Shown one piece after another: positions 27,195 to 35,941 of a stretch of DNA of 64,000 nucleotides (positions within the stretch are counted from its first letter, which is position 1; every line of letters begins with the position of its first letter). Below the pieces are notes generated by a model that saw only the letters and a program-made list of their open reading frames with translations, searched no databases and was not told the origin of the DNA. A program made the translations under genes and the position numbers. Source of the stretch: Methanosphaera stadtmanae (GTDB lineage Archaea; Methanobacteriota; Methanobacteria; Methanobacteriales; Methanobacteriaceae); the NCBI GenBank assembly GCA_015062805.1, contig SUTQ01000001.1:220547-284546 (forward strand). Direction: 5' to 3'.

Positions 27195-28349
27195 TTAATT
27201 TTCTAACATATCTCTTCCTGTTTTATCATAAAGACCCATATTTCTGGCAATTCGTTCCAGGTGTTTTGATTTAATTTTTACTTCATCATGTGCTTTTTTT
27301 AGTATATGTGGATATCCATTAACGCTTATACTTTCCAAATCATTTAAAACATTTTCTATTAGTTCATTGTTTATGTTATATGGGATTTCTATTTTTAGAA
27401 CATTGGAGGTGTCTTCTAGTTTTGTAAAAAATGTTTTGTAGGGAGTATCTGATAGTGTTGTATTTTCTATTGGGAAATCCACCTGTCTTTTTACATTACC
27501 CACGTATCTTACAGGTCTCATTGATCCAAATGCTTGTGGATGAGTATATCCGGATTTATTACAGGCATATTCTATTACAGCAGCATCAGGTATTTTTTCT
27601 TTAAATATGGACTTTGTTGTACTGGTTTTTGACACGCATATTATTTTTTCTTTAAAATTTTTCATCAGATAACTTATACACATCAGCTGTTCGTATCCTC
27701 CTAAACACAATATCAAATCCATTTCTATCTCGTCTAACTCATATTCTAAATTATTTTCTTTGATAATCTTTTTACATTTAGTTAATATCTCTGCCTTGAT
27801 TTTTTCTATTGTAATTTCTAATGTTAAATTATCTTTTTCAAGTTCTTTCCTAATGTATGTGGTAGTTATTACTTTGATTGGTTCAATTAATTTTTTTTCA
27901 AACTCATTTTCATGATAATTAAGTAATGTTCCACTAATTGAACCGTCCATTAACATGTAATCTATATCAGGATGTTTTTTTAGTGTATCAATTGTACTTT
28001 TGAGCTCTAATATGTTCATGTAGGTGGATAATATTTTATCAATTTTTTGATTATAAATTGTTGAAATTGTTGATATTTCTCCTGCTTCTGACTCTTTCTG
28101 AGCGTCACTGTTCTTTTTTGATATGATTGTCTGGCTTGTAATGGTATAAATGTATGCAGGCATAAATTTCTTTTTGTTAAAACTTCCATCTATGGCTGCA
28201 AAGTTTTTATCTTGTGTAGTTTTTGTAAAATCGCATGTAACATATTCATTTTTTACATTTTCCATATTAATTTCTTCAATAATGTTATCAAAGAATTCAT
28301 TTATTTCCTCTTTTTTTTCTATTGATTTTTGATATAATATGCTTAACAT
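27195..28349 (-). CDS. nurA: DNA repair nuclease NurA
   Basis: 384-residue RNase H-like nuclease that pairs with HerA to generate 3' single strands. The first catalytic aspartate is in FAAIDGSFNKKKF (~52), another in YMLMDGSISGTL (~130), and the C-terminal conserved block SMRPVRYVGNVKRQVDFPIE is followed by IPYNINNELIENVLNDLE and GYPHILKKAHDEVKI, close to the family pattern. First gene of the operon; no strong ribosome binding site is seen before the ATG, so it may be translated from a short-leader transcript. Confidence 0.92.
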   Translation of the reverse strand: MLSILYQKSIEKKEEINEFFDNIIEEINMENVKNEYVTCDFTKTTQDKNFAAIDGSFNKKKFMPAYIYTITSQTIISKKNSDAQKESEAGEISTISTIYNQKIDKILSTYMNILELKSTIDTLKKHPDIDYMLMDGSISGTLLNYHENEFEKKLIEPIKVITTTYIRKELEKDNLTLEITIEKIKAEILTKCKKIIKENNLEYELDEIEMDLILCLGGYEQLMCISYLMKNFKEKIICVSKTSTTKSIFKEKIPDAAVIEYACNKSGYTHPQAFGSMRPVRYVGNVKRQVDFPIENTTLSDTPYKTFFTKLEDTSNVLKIEIPYNINNELIENVLNDLESISVNGYPHILKKAHDEVKIKSKHLERIARNMGLYDKTGRDMLEN

Positions 28350-28508
28350 GATTTAGTAAAACCCCATATTTTTTTGAATTAATTTAGGTAATTATAGTAT
28401 TTATTTATACTAATATATATTTGTCGTTTTTATTATTTTTTATAGCTTAAGAAGCTTTTTAAGGTTCATTTTGAACTATATTTTTAATTTAAATTGATAT
28501 GGTTAGTA

Positions 28509-28522
28509 TTACTTTTCAGTAA
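28509..28522. promoter_or_regulatory. TTAC-N6-GTAA site upstream of the winged-helix gene
   Basis: TTACTTTTCAGTAA, an inverted repeat with TTTT in the spacer as at the cdc48 promoter, but with six rather than five spacer bases. It lies just before the possible TATA box. Confidence 0.35.
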
Positions 28523-28547
28523 ATTTTTATTATAAGTCCTTAAAAAA

Positions 28548-28560
28548 TTACTTTTAGTAT
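28548..28560. promoter_or_regulatory. TTAC-N5-GTAT site near the winged-helix gene's transcription start
   Basis: TTACTTTTAGTAT has the same AC-N5-GT core as the cdc48 sites and lies about 25 bases after the possible TATA box, where a repressor would overlap the start of transcription. Inferred. Confidence 0.35.
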
Positions 28561-28601
28561 AAACAAGAGAAATAATTAATATAACTTATTAGGTGTAATA
28601 A

Positions 28602-29072
28602 TTGCAAATAATTACTAACGATGAAAATAAAATAATTTTATTCATTAAAAATAATCTGGATAAATATCCGGATAAAGTATCTTATGATCTTATTAGGGAA
28701 ATTTTAGATTTTTCTGAAACTAAAATGGTTGATTTATTGGACTCATTACAAGAGAAAAAAATTATAGAATATGACAGTTCAACAAAAGAAGTTTCCTATG
28801 TGAATTTAGATGTTGAATTAGAAATAGTGGAAAATCAATCAGAATTAAAAGAATATATGCTAAATAAAACAGAAGAAGATGCTTATGCAATTATTAATGA
28901 AGTTATTTTAAAGTATGATAATTATGCACCCCGATATATTTTGGAGGGTGCCTTAATGTATGGTGAGCTGGAGTTGTCACCAAAAAGAACATATAATATT
29001 ATTGTTTCATTAGAAAACAAGCAATTATTAAAAAGAGTGGAAAAAGTTGATGGGGAGTATTACACAATATAA
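28602..29072 (+). CDS. Hypothetical protein, tandem winged-helix-like
   Basis: 156 residues, not recognised as a named family. The N-terminal half (YDLIREILDFSETKMVDLLD, EKKIIEYD, ~22-60) and C-terminal half (RYILEGALMYGELELSPKR, VSLENKQLLKRVEKVDGEYY, ~105-156) each look like a winged-helix unit, so DNA binding is plausible. There is no signal peptide or membrane segment. TTG start after AGGTGTAATAA. Its promoter region carries two sites resembling those at cdc48. It could be a transcription regulator; alternatives include a structural PCI-like helical protein. Function is not assigned. Confidence 0.7.
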   Translation: MQIITNDENKIILFIKNNLDKYPDKVSYDLIREILDFSETKMVDLLDSLQEKKIIEYDSSTKEVSYVNLDVELEIVENQSELKEYMLNKTEEDAYAIINEVILKYDNYAPRYILEGALMYGELELSPKRTYNIIVSLENKQLLKRVEKVDGEYYTI

Positions 29073-29102
29073 TCCATTTTAATATATTTTTGGAGGAATT
29101 CT

Positions 29103-30083
29103 ATGATTTTAATAGTAGGTGGAGCAGGTTATATAGGATCTCATGTGAACAAAGCATTAACAGAATCAGGTTATGAAACGATTGTGTTGGATAACTTAAG
29201 TTATGGACATGAAGAAGCTGTTAAATGGGGTACTTTTTGTAAATGTGACTTAAAGGATATTGATGAATTAGACAAAGTATTTGAAAAGTATGATATTTCT
29301 GCAGTAATGCATTTTTCATCTTTTATTGAAGTTGGTGAATCAGTACAAAATCCTGAAAAATACTATACAAATAATGTTGTAAATACGATGAATCTTTTAA
29401 AAGTAATGTTAAAACATGATGTTAAAAAATTTATTTTTTCATCAACATGTGCTACATATGGAATTCCACAAAAAATTCCATTGGTTGAAGATCATCCTCA
29501 AAACCCTATAAACCCATATGGTTGGACAAAATTAATGGTGGAAAGAATATTAAAAGATTATGATACTGCTTATGGTCTCAAATCTGTTATATTAAGATAT
29601 TTCAATGCTTCAGGTGCAGATAAATCTGGTGAAATAGGTGAAGCACATGATCCTGAATCTCATTTGATACCATTAATATTGGATGCTGCAATAGGTAAAA
29701 GAAAAGATATAAAAATTTTCGGAACAGATTATGAAACTCCTGATGGGACTTGTATAAGAGATTATATACATGTAACCGATTTGGCTGATGCACACATTTT
29801 ATCATTACAATATCTTGAATCTGGAAATGACAGTAATGAATTTAATTTGGGAAATGGTCAAGGATTTTCTGTAAGGGAAGTAATCGATTCTGTTAAAAAA
29901 GTGACAGGTAGAGATTTCAAGGTTGTTGAAACAGAAAGAAGAGAAGGTGATCCTGCAATACTTATTGGAAGCAGTAAAAAGGCTAAAGAAACATTAAATT
30001 GGGATCCTCAATATGTTGAAATTGATAAAATAGTGGAATCTGCTTGGAACTGGCATAAAAAATTAAACAAGGAATATTTATGA
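29103..30083 (+). CDS. galE: UDP-glucose 4-epimerase
   Basis: 326-residue SDR epimerase interconverting UDP-glucose and UDP-galactose (or the N-acetyl forms). Seen are LIVGGAGYIGSHVNKAL at the N-terminus, LDNLSYGHEEAV, FSSTCATYG and the catalytic NPYGWTKLMVE, then RYFNASGAD and CIRDYIHVTDLADAH. GGAGG precedes the ATG. It overlaps the following glycosyltransferase gene by 4 bases, so UDP-galactose made here may be used by that pathway. Confidence 0.95.
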   Translation: MILIVGGAGYIGSHVNKALTESGYETIVLDNLSYGHEEAVKWGTFCKCDLKDIDELDKVFEKYDISAVMHFSSFIEVGESVQNPEKYYTNNVVNTMNLLKVMLKHDVKKFIFSSTCATYGIPQKIPLVEDHPQNPINPYGWTKLMVERILKDYDTAYGLKSVILRYFNASGADKSGEIGEAHDPESHLIPLILDAAIGKRKDIKIFGTDYETPDGTCIRDYIHVTDLADAHILSLQYLESGNDSNEFNLGNGQGFSVREVIDSVKKVTGRDFKVVETERREGDPAILIGSSKKAKETLNWDPQYVEIDKIVESAWNWHKKLNKEYL

Positions 30084-31090
30084 ATAACTCAGTATGTGCT
30101 GTGGTAGTAACTTTCAACAGAAAAGATTTATTAAAAAAATGTTTAAACTCTTTAATAAATCAAACAACTCCCTTACAGGCCATATATATTATAGATAATA
30201 ATTCTACTGATAAAACTGAAGAATTGTTATATGAAGATAAGTATATATCTGAATTACCTAAGTTTGATAATTCTAAGGAAGTGTTGGAAACATTTGTTGA
30301 AAATGTACGCATAAAATACATCAGACTACCCGAAAATTTGGGTGGAGCTGGAGGATTTTATGAAGGAGTCAAGGCTGCTTATGAAGACAATTATGATTGG
30401 GTTTGGATTATGGATGATGATGCTTTTCCAACCAAAACGTGTTTAGAAGAATTAACAAAATACTATTATTTGGAAGATACTGTTGGATTAGCAAGTTTAA
30501 AAGTAGATCTGGATGGAAACATTTTATATCATCATAGAGGTTTCTTTAATTTTACTCAGGGTTTACCTATTCAAAGACACATAACAAAAGAAGATACATT
30601 AACGGATATAAATGATATAGACATGGCATCTTTTGTAGGATTACTGGTCAGGAGAAAAGCAATTTCTAAAATAGGTTTTCCTAAAAAAGAATTTTTTATT
30701 CATGCAGATGACTTAGAGTACTGTATCCGATTAAGATCCGTTGGAAAAATCAAATTAGTAAACCATAGCATCATTAAACATGCAGAAGGTAGTGTAAAAG
30801 GAACATTTGAAAAGACAATTTTCGGTATTAAAGTAAATAGAAGACCATATGATAAATTGTGGATAAATTATTATATGCAACGTAATCTAATATGGTTGGG
30901 AAGAAAATATTCAAAAAATAAGATTTCATTATATTTTACAATATTAAAAAATTATCTGATGACTTTGGTTGGAATCCTACTATTTGATGACCATAAACTT
31001 AAGAGGATTAAATTTTATACAAATGCGTATATGGATGGTTTTAAGTCAATTTTTGAAAATAATAAAGCAAAAGAGATATTATATAATTAG
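30080..31090 (+). CDS. Family 2 glycosyltransferase
   Basis: 336 residues with a GT-A fold: VCAVVVTFNRKDLLKKCLNS at the N-terminus, IIDNNSTDKTEELL, an insert, ENLGGAGGFYEGVKAA, and the metal-binding WIMDDDAFP (DDD, ~110-118). Later FIHADDLEYCIRLRSVG is the acceptor-side acidic motif. The layout resembles galactofuranosyl- or rhamnosyltransferases such as GlfT2. One or two hydrophobic segments near the C-terminus (YFTILKNYLMTLVGILLF) may attach it to the membrane. Coupled to galE by overlapping ATG. The sugar donor is inferred, not shown. Confidence 0.88.
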   Translation: MNNSVCAVVVTFNRKDLLKKCLNSLINQTTPLQAIYIIDNNSTDKTEELLYEDKYISELPKFDNSKEVLETFVENVRIKYIRLPENLGGAGGFYEGVKAAYEDNYDWVWIMDDDAFPTKTCLEELTKYYYLEDTVGLASLKVDLDGNILYHHRGFFNFTQGLPIQRHITKEDTLTDINDIDMASFVGLLVRRKAISKIGFPKKEFFIHADDLEYCIRLRSVGKIKLVNHSIIKHAEGSVKGTFEKTIFGIKVNRRPYDKLWINYYMQRNLIWLGRKYSKNKISLYFTILKNYLMTLVGILLFDDHKLKRIKFYTNAYMDGFKSIFENNKAKEILYN

Positions 31091-31100
31091 GTGGATGAAA

Positions 31101-32084
31101 ATGGGAGTAAAATTTAAAGATATTACTACAGCACAGCCAATAGATATGGAACATTTAAAAGGAAAAATTTTGACAGTAGATGCTTCAAATTTAATTTATA
31201 AATTTTTATCTACTATGAGACAAGCAGATGGGACTCCTTTAAAAGATTCTGATGGAAACATCACATCACATTTAAGTGGGATTTTTTTTCAGACATCAAC
31301 TTTAATATCTAAACAGGTTAAACCAATCTATGTATTTGATGGTAAATCTCCAGAGTTGAAAAGTAAAACACAACAAGAAAGAATTGAAATTAAAAAAGAA
31401 TCTGAGAAAAAATATAAAGAAGCAAAGGAAGCAGGGGATTTGGAAACAGCTAGAAAATATGCTTCAAGAACAGTACATTTGGATAAAGATATTATTGAAT
31501 CTTCAAAAAAATTGTTAGAACTGATGGGATTACCTTATATTCAAGCTAAGACAGAAGGTGAGGCACAAGCTTCTTATATGGTGTCTAATAAAGATGCATG
31601 GGCTGTAGTATCTCAAGACTATGATTGTTTGCAATTTGGAGCAACTCGAATGTTAAGAAATTTCAAATTGTCAGCATCTTCTAAAAATATGGAAGTAATT
31701 TCATTGCAAAAAACTTTAGATGATTTACAGTTAACTCGTGAACAAATGGTTGATGTTGCAATTTTAGTTGGAACTGATTTCAATGAGGGCGTATATGGTA
31801 TAGGTGCTAAAAAAGGTATTAAATTAATTCAAAAATATGGTAATCTTGAAACAGCTCTTGAAAAAATAGATAAAACAATTGAAGTTGATCCTGATGAAAT
31901 TCGTGAGATATTTTTACATCCAGATGTTGTTACAGATTACAATATTCAATTCAAAACACCGGATAAACAGAAATTAATTGATTTTTTATGTGTTGACCAT
32001 GATTTTGGTGAAGAAAGAACTCTTGCATCAATTGATAAGTTAAAAAAGGAAACAGGTCAGACTAGTTTAAACCAATGGTTTTAA
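31101..32084 (+). CDS. fen: Flap endonuclease 1
   Basis: 327-residue structure-specific nuclease removing 5' flaps in Okazaki-fragment maturation and repair. It has the N-terminal domain (GKILTVDASNLIYKFL, with Asp metal ligand), a helical arch region rich in Lys/Glu, and the internal domain TEGEAQASYMV and VSQDYDCLQFGA, followed by the H3TH motif LVGTDFNEGVYGIGAKKGIKL. The C-terminal QTSLNQWF is a PCNA-interacting box. ATG 31101 gives the usual MGVKF start; an ATG six bases upstream is the alternative. Confidence 0.96.
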   Translation: MGVKFKDITTAQPIDMEHLKGKILTVDASNLIYKFLSTMRQADGTPLKDSDGNITSHLSGIFFQTSTLISKQVKPIYVFDGKSPELKSKTQQERIEIKKESEKKYKEAKEAGDLETARKYASRTVHLDKDIIESSKKLLELMGLPYIQAKTEGEAQASYMVSNKDAWAVVSQDYDCLQFGATRMLRNFKLSASSKNMEVISLQKTLDDLQLTREQMVDVAILVGTDFNEGVYGIGAKKGIKLIQKYGNLETALEKIDKTIEVDPDEIREIFLHPDVVTDYNIQFKTPDKQKLIDFLCVDHDFGEERTLASIDKLKKETGQTSLNQWF

Positions 32085-32104
32085 CTTAGTCTTTTTTTTA
32101 TTTT

Positions 32105-33358
32105 TTATGTTCCTACATCCCAACTGTTCATGTATGATTTTTGTTCATCTGTTAGTTGGTCTATTTCTATTCCCATAGTTTGTAGTTTTAGTTTTGCTAC
32201 TTCTATATCCACTTCATCCCTTGTTTTGTATACTCCTGGTTCCATGTCTTCAGTAAGTATGCGTTTTGCTGATAGTGCCTGCATTGCGAAACTTAAATCC
32301 ATGATTTCTGCTGGATGTCCTTGACCGTGTTCTCCTGCGAGATTAACTAGTCTTCCACCTGCTAACAGATACACGTTTCTTCCGTCTTTTAATGTGTAAC
32401 AGTCGATATCTGGTTTTATGTTTTCTTGTTTTTCAGTTCTTTCAAGTAAATCGTTTTCGTTTATTTCTACATTGAAGTGTCCTGCATTGGATAACATACA
32501 TCCATCTTTTACATGGTCAAAATCGTCTCCGGATATGATGTCACGGTTTCCTGTTGCTGTAATTACTATGTCTGCTTCTTCAAGTGCTTTTTTAACAGTC
32601 ATTACTCGGTATCCGTCCATTCTTGCTTCAAGTGCTCTGATTGGATCTACTTCTGTGACTATGACGTTTGCTCCCAATCCTTTTCCACGCATGGCTATTC
32701 CTCTACCACACCAACCGTATCCACATACCACTACCGTTTGTCCTGCGATAACGGAGTTGGTTGTTCCCATGATTGAATCGAATGTTGATTGTCCAGTACC
32801 GTATCTGTTGTCAAATAGGTATTTCATGTATGAATCATTTACTGCCATTACCGGAATTTTCAGTGCTTTGTCTTGGTGCATAGCTTTTAGTCTGTGAATA
32901 CCTGTTGTGGTTTCTTCACATCCTCCTCTAAGTTTTTCAAGTAATTCAGGTCTTTCTTTGTGAATTAAAAATATTAAATCTGCACCATCATCTATAACTA
33001 TGTCTGGTTCGTAATCTAAAACTTTATTAAGGTGTTCATAGTATTCTTCATTGGTTTGACCTGTCCAACCATACATATTTAATCCTAATTTTGCTCCGGC
33101 TGCTGTTGCATCATCTTGTGTAGAAAGAGGATTACATCCTGTCATAACTACTTCTGCTCCACCAGCTTGTAATGTTAATCCGAGGTTAATGGTTTTTGGT
33201 TCTAAGTGTAAACAGGAGCCTATAGTTATTCCTTCGAATGGTTTTGTTTCTTCAAATTCTTTCTTAATACTTTCCAGTACGGGCATGTGTCTTTGAACCC
33301 ATTTGATTTTTTTTTCTCCTTGAGGAGCTAAGTTAATATCTTTAATATCATATGCCAT
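32105..33358 (-). CDS. ahcY: S-adenosylhomocysteine hydrolase family (likely S-inosylhomocysteine hydrolase)
   Basis: 417-residue NAD-dependent enzyme recycling the product of SAM methylation. Conserved segments: GSCLHLEPKT, MTGCNPLSTQD, DDGADLIFLIHKE, GCEETTTG, NRYGTGQSTFDSIM, the NAD loop VVCGYGWCGRGIAMR and NAGHFNVEI. In methanogens this protein uses S-inosylhomocysteine after SAH deamination, as shown for M. jannaschii; that is family knowledge. I chose ATG 33358 because GAGAG then lies 9 bases upstream; ATG 33367 abuts that sequence. Confidence 0.95.
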   Translation of the reverse strand: MAYDIKDINLAPQGEKKIKWVQRHMPVLESIKKEFEETKPFEGITIGSCLHLEPKTINLGLTLQAGGAEVVMTGCNPLSTQDDATAAGAKLGLNMYGWTGQTNEEYYEHLNKVLDYEPDIVIDDGADLIFLIHKERPELLEKLRGGCEETTTGIHRLKAMHQDKALKIPVMAVNDSYMKYLFDNRYGTGQSTFDSIMGTTNSVIAGQTVVVCGYGWCGRGIAMRGKGLGANVIVTEVDPIRALEARMDGYRVMTVKKALEEADIVITATGNRDIISGDDFDHVKDGCMLSNAGHFNVEINENDLLERTEKQENIKPDIDCYTLKDGRNVYLLAGGRLVNLAGEHGQGHPAEIMDLSFAMQALSAKRILTEDMEPGVYKTRDEVDIEVAKLKLQTMGIEIDQLTDEQKSYMNSWDVGT

Positions 33359-33490
33359 TCTATACATCTCTCATAATTATTTAATACTATTAATTTTATT
33401 TTAAAATATTAATAATCATTATGTAAATATGGCTTTATTTAAAATAATATTTAATTAATTTAAAAAATAGTTTTTGATTAGGAAGAGAAA

Positions 33491-33514
33491 AATGTAGAAA
33501 ATAGTTTCTACATT
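33491..33514 (-). terminator. Hairpin terminator after cdc48
   Basis: AATGTAGAAA-ATAG-TTTCTACATT forms a perfect 10-base-pair stem with a four-base loop, 17 bases after the cdc48 stop. On the minus strand it is followed by TTTTTCTCTT. It resembles an intrinsic terminator or a 3'-end stabilising hairpin. Confidence 0.65.
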
Positions 33515-33530
33515 ATTCTTGTTTTAGAAT

Positions 33531-35720
33531 TTAGTTATATGACACTAATTCATTTTCTTTTGTTGGTTTCACTTTTTTCATGGCTTTTTCAAATTCTGAC
33601 ATGTATACTTCTTCTGATTCAATATCTTCTCTTAAGGTTAACATTACTGCTTCTCTGCATACTGCTTCTATATCTGCACCTACGAATCCTTCTGTTTTTT
33701 CAGCGAGTTCTTTGATATCTACATCTTCAGCTAAAGGCATATCTTTGGTATGTACTTTGAATATGGCTTCTCTTGATTTTACATCTGGTAATCCTACTTC
33801 CACATGTCTGTCAAATCGACCAGGTCTAAGAAGTGCTGGATCGATGATATCTGGTCTGTTGGTTGCTGCTATTACTGAAATATCATGTAACTCTTCCATA
33901 CCATCCATTTCCGTTAATAATTGGTTAACTACTCTTTGTGTAACCCCACTATCTAATGAATCGCCCCTGGTGGATGCAATTGCATCAATTTCGTCAAAGA
34001 AGATAACTGTTGGGGCAGTTTGTCTAGCTTTTCTGAAAACTTCTCGGATACCTTTTTCAGAATCACCAACCCATTTGGATAAGAGTTCAGGTCCTTTTAC
34101 AGAGATGAAGTTAGCATCACTTTCATTTGCTACTGCTTTTGCAAGTAATGTTTTTCCAGTTCCAGGGATACCTGTTAATAATACACCTTTTGGTGGTGTG
34201 ATGCCAAATTTTTTGAATTTGTCAGGGTTTTTTAAAGGCCATTCTACAGCTTCTTTAAGTTCTTGTTTTGCTGCAGATAATCCTCCAACATCATCCCAAC
34301 TAACGTCAGGTATTTGGACTAACACTTCTCTTAAAGCGGATGGCTGTATTTCTTTTAGAGCATCTTTGAAGTCATTTTTGTTTAGAACCATTTTATCAAG
34401 AATTTCTTGTGGAACTTCTTTGTCTGTCTGAACTTCTGGTAATACTCTTCTAAGTACTCTCATTGCAGCTTCTTTACATAGGGCTTCTAAATCGGCTCCA
34501 ACAAAACCATGAGTAACTTCAGTAAGATCATCTAAACTTACATCTTCAGCTAATGGCATGTTTCTGGTGTGAACCTCAAGAATTTCTTTTCTTTCGTCTT
34601 TGTCAGGTACTCCTATTTCAATTTCTCTATCGAATCTACCTGGTCTTCTTAAAGCTTCATCTATAGCATCAGGTCTATTTGTAGCTCCAATTACTACTAC
34701 TTCTCCTCTACTTTTAAGACCATCCATTAATGTTAAAAGTTGTGCAACAATTCTTCTTTCTACATCACCAGTAACTTCTGCTCTTTTAGGAGCTATTGCA
34801 TCTAATTCGTCAATAAATATTATTGATGGGCTATTTTCTTCTGCTTCTTCAAACAATTCTCTTAATTGTTCTTCTGAACCACCAACATATTTACTCATTA
34901 TTTCAGGACCGTTAATTACAATAAAGTGAGCATTAGTTTCATTTGCCACAGCTTTTGCAAGTAATGTTTTACCTGTTCCTGGTGGGCCATGTAATAAAAC
35001 TCCTTTTGGAGCAGAAATTCCTAATTGTTTGAATAATTCTGGTCTTTTTAACGGAATTTCAACCATTTCTCTTATTTTTTTGACTTCATTTTCAAGTCCA
35101 CCAATATCTTCATAGGAAACGTCTATGAGATTTTCTACACCTTCAAATTTATTTGGATCTACTGGTTTGGTTTCCATTTCAATTTGTGTATCTTCTGTAA
35201 TTTTTACTGGACCTAGAGGTTTTGTATTTATTACAGCTAATTTGATTTCACCAATTGATGTCATGTTTGTCATCATTTGATTAAAGAAATCATCGAACAT
35301 CATGTTTGGAGTTTTTGGTTGTTGTCTTCTGATACCTGTAACAATAATGTCTCCTTTGTTAACTATTCTATTCAAGAATACTCCATTTAAGTTTCCTTGA
35401 ATTGCAATTTCTTGATCTACTGGAGCCAATTTTACTTTTTTTGCTTCTTTGATTTGAGCTTTTCTAATTGTTACTTCTTCGCCTATAGATGTTCCTGCAT
35501 TTTTTCTTAGGTAACTATCAATTCTTAAAATTCCTAAACTTGCGTCAGCTTGTGATGCAACAACAGTGGCTGTTGTAAGTTTGTTTCCTTCAATTTCTAT
35601 TACATCACCATCTTTTAAGCCTAAACTTTCCATACATTTAGGATCTATTCTTGCAACGGATCGACCTATGTCTGATTGGGAAAATGCTTCTGCTACTTTT
35701 AATTTTAATTCATTTTCCAT
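33531..35720 (-). CDS. cdc48: CDC48/VAT-family AAA ATPase
   Basis: 729-residue unfoldase, hexameric, that delivers substrates to the proteasome. The N-domain (~1-185: double-psi barrel [21 protein letters not shown]...) is followed by D1 with Walker A GPPGTGKT (~242) and Walker [15 protein letters not shown], and D2 with GIPGTGKT (~517), [15 protein letters not shown] and the [14 protein letters not shown] sensor region. The D2 P-loop has Ile where Pro is usual. GGAGGAGATA precedes the ATG. The promoter carries operator-like sites described separately, so heat-shock control is possible. Confidence 0.96.
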   Translation of the reverse strand: MENELKLKVAEAFSQSDIGRSVARIDPKCMESLGLKDGDVIEIEGNKLTTATVVASQADASLGILRIDSYLRKNAGTSIGEEVTIRKAQIKEAKKVKLAPVDQEIAIQGNLNGVFLNRIVNKGDIIVTGIRRQQPKTPNMMFDDFFNQMMTNMTSIGEIKLAVINTKPLGPVKITEDTQIEMETKPVDPNKFEGVENLIDVSYEDIGGLENEVKKIREMVEIPLKRPELFKQLGISAPKGVLLHGPPGTGKTLLAKAVANETNAHFIVINGPEIMSKYVGGSEEQLRELFEEAEENSPSIIFIDELDAIAPKRAEVTGDVERRIVAQLLTLMDGLKSRGEVVVIGATNRPDAIDEALRRPGRFDREIEIGVPDKDERKEILEVHTRNMPLAEDVSLDDLTEVTHGFVGADLEALCKEAAMRVLRRVLPEVQTDKEVPQEILDKMVLNKNDFKDALKEIQPSALREVLVQIPDVSWDDVGGLSAAKQELKEAVEWPLKNPDKFKKFGITPPKGVLLTGIPGTGKTLLAKAVANESDANFISVKGPELLSKWVGDSEKGIREVFRKARQTAPTVIFFDEIDAIASTRGDSLDSGVTQRVVNQLLTEMDGMEELHDISVIAATNRPDIIDPALLRPGRFDRHVEVGLPDVKSREAIFKVHTKDMPLAEDVDIKELAEKTEGFVGADIEAVCREAVMLTLREDIESEEVYMSEFEKAMKKVKPTKENELVSYN

Positions 35721-35773
35721 ATTATCTCCTCCATTTTTTTTAATAAATTATTAGATAAGATTGATTTTTTTAT

Positions 35774-35786
35774 TTACTTTTTGTAA
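35774..35786. promoter_or_regulatory. TTAC-N5-GTAA site overlapping the cdc48 transcription start
   Basis: TTACTTTTTGTAA lies 22-34 bases after the inferred TATA box, where archaeal heat-shock repressors bind. The AC-N5-GT core is shared with the second site. Seen directly; role inferred. Confidence 0.5.
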
Positions 35787-35807
35787 TAATAACTATATTT
35801 TATTTAG

Positions 35808-35816
35808 TATATAAAG
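35808..35816 (-). promoter_or_regulatory. Probable cdc48 TATA box
   Basis: On the minus strand, ACCTTTATATAC combines BRE-like ACC with TTTATATAC, ~90 bases before the ATG. It predicts transcription start near 35785 and a leader of about 65 bases. Confidence 0.5.
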
Positions 35817-35851
35817 GTTACTAAAATATTCTATTAACATTTTTATTTTAA

Positions 35852-35864
35852 TTACTTTTGGTAA
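35852..35864. promoter_or_regulatory. Second TTAC-N5-GTAA site upstream of cdc48
   Basis: TTACTTTTGGTAA, differing from the first site only in the last spacer base and so a near duplicate. It is upstream of the TATA box. A weaker third copy with a six-base spacer (ATACTTTTCGGTAA) is at 35891-35904. Confidence 0.45.
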
Positions 35865-35941
35865 TTATAATTATCAATGTTTTAATATAAATACTTTTCG
35901 GTAAATCTTTAAAAAAATAAGAGGGTAAAATCCGGATGTAA

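Larger units (their letters stand above)
28350..28601. other. Divergent intergenic region of nurA and the winged-helix gene
   Basis: 252 AT-rich bases. It contains two operator-like TTAC...GTA sites on the side of the rightward gene and a TTTTATTATA tract near 28525-28534 that could be its TATA box. No ORF of note. Confidence 0.5.

Noticed and set aside
33580-34431. 283-codon open frame on the plus strand
   Set aside because: Antisense to cdc48, with no family resemblance; cdc48 is a clear gene.
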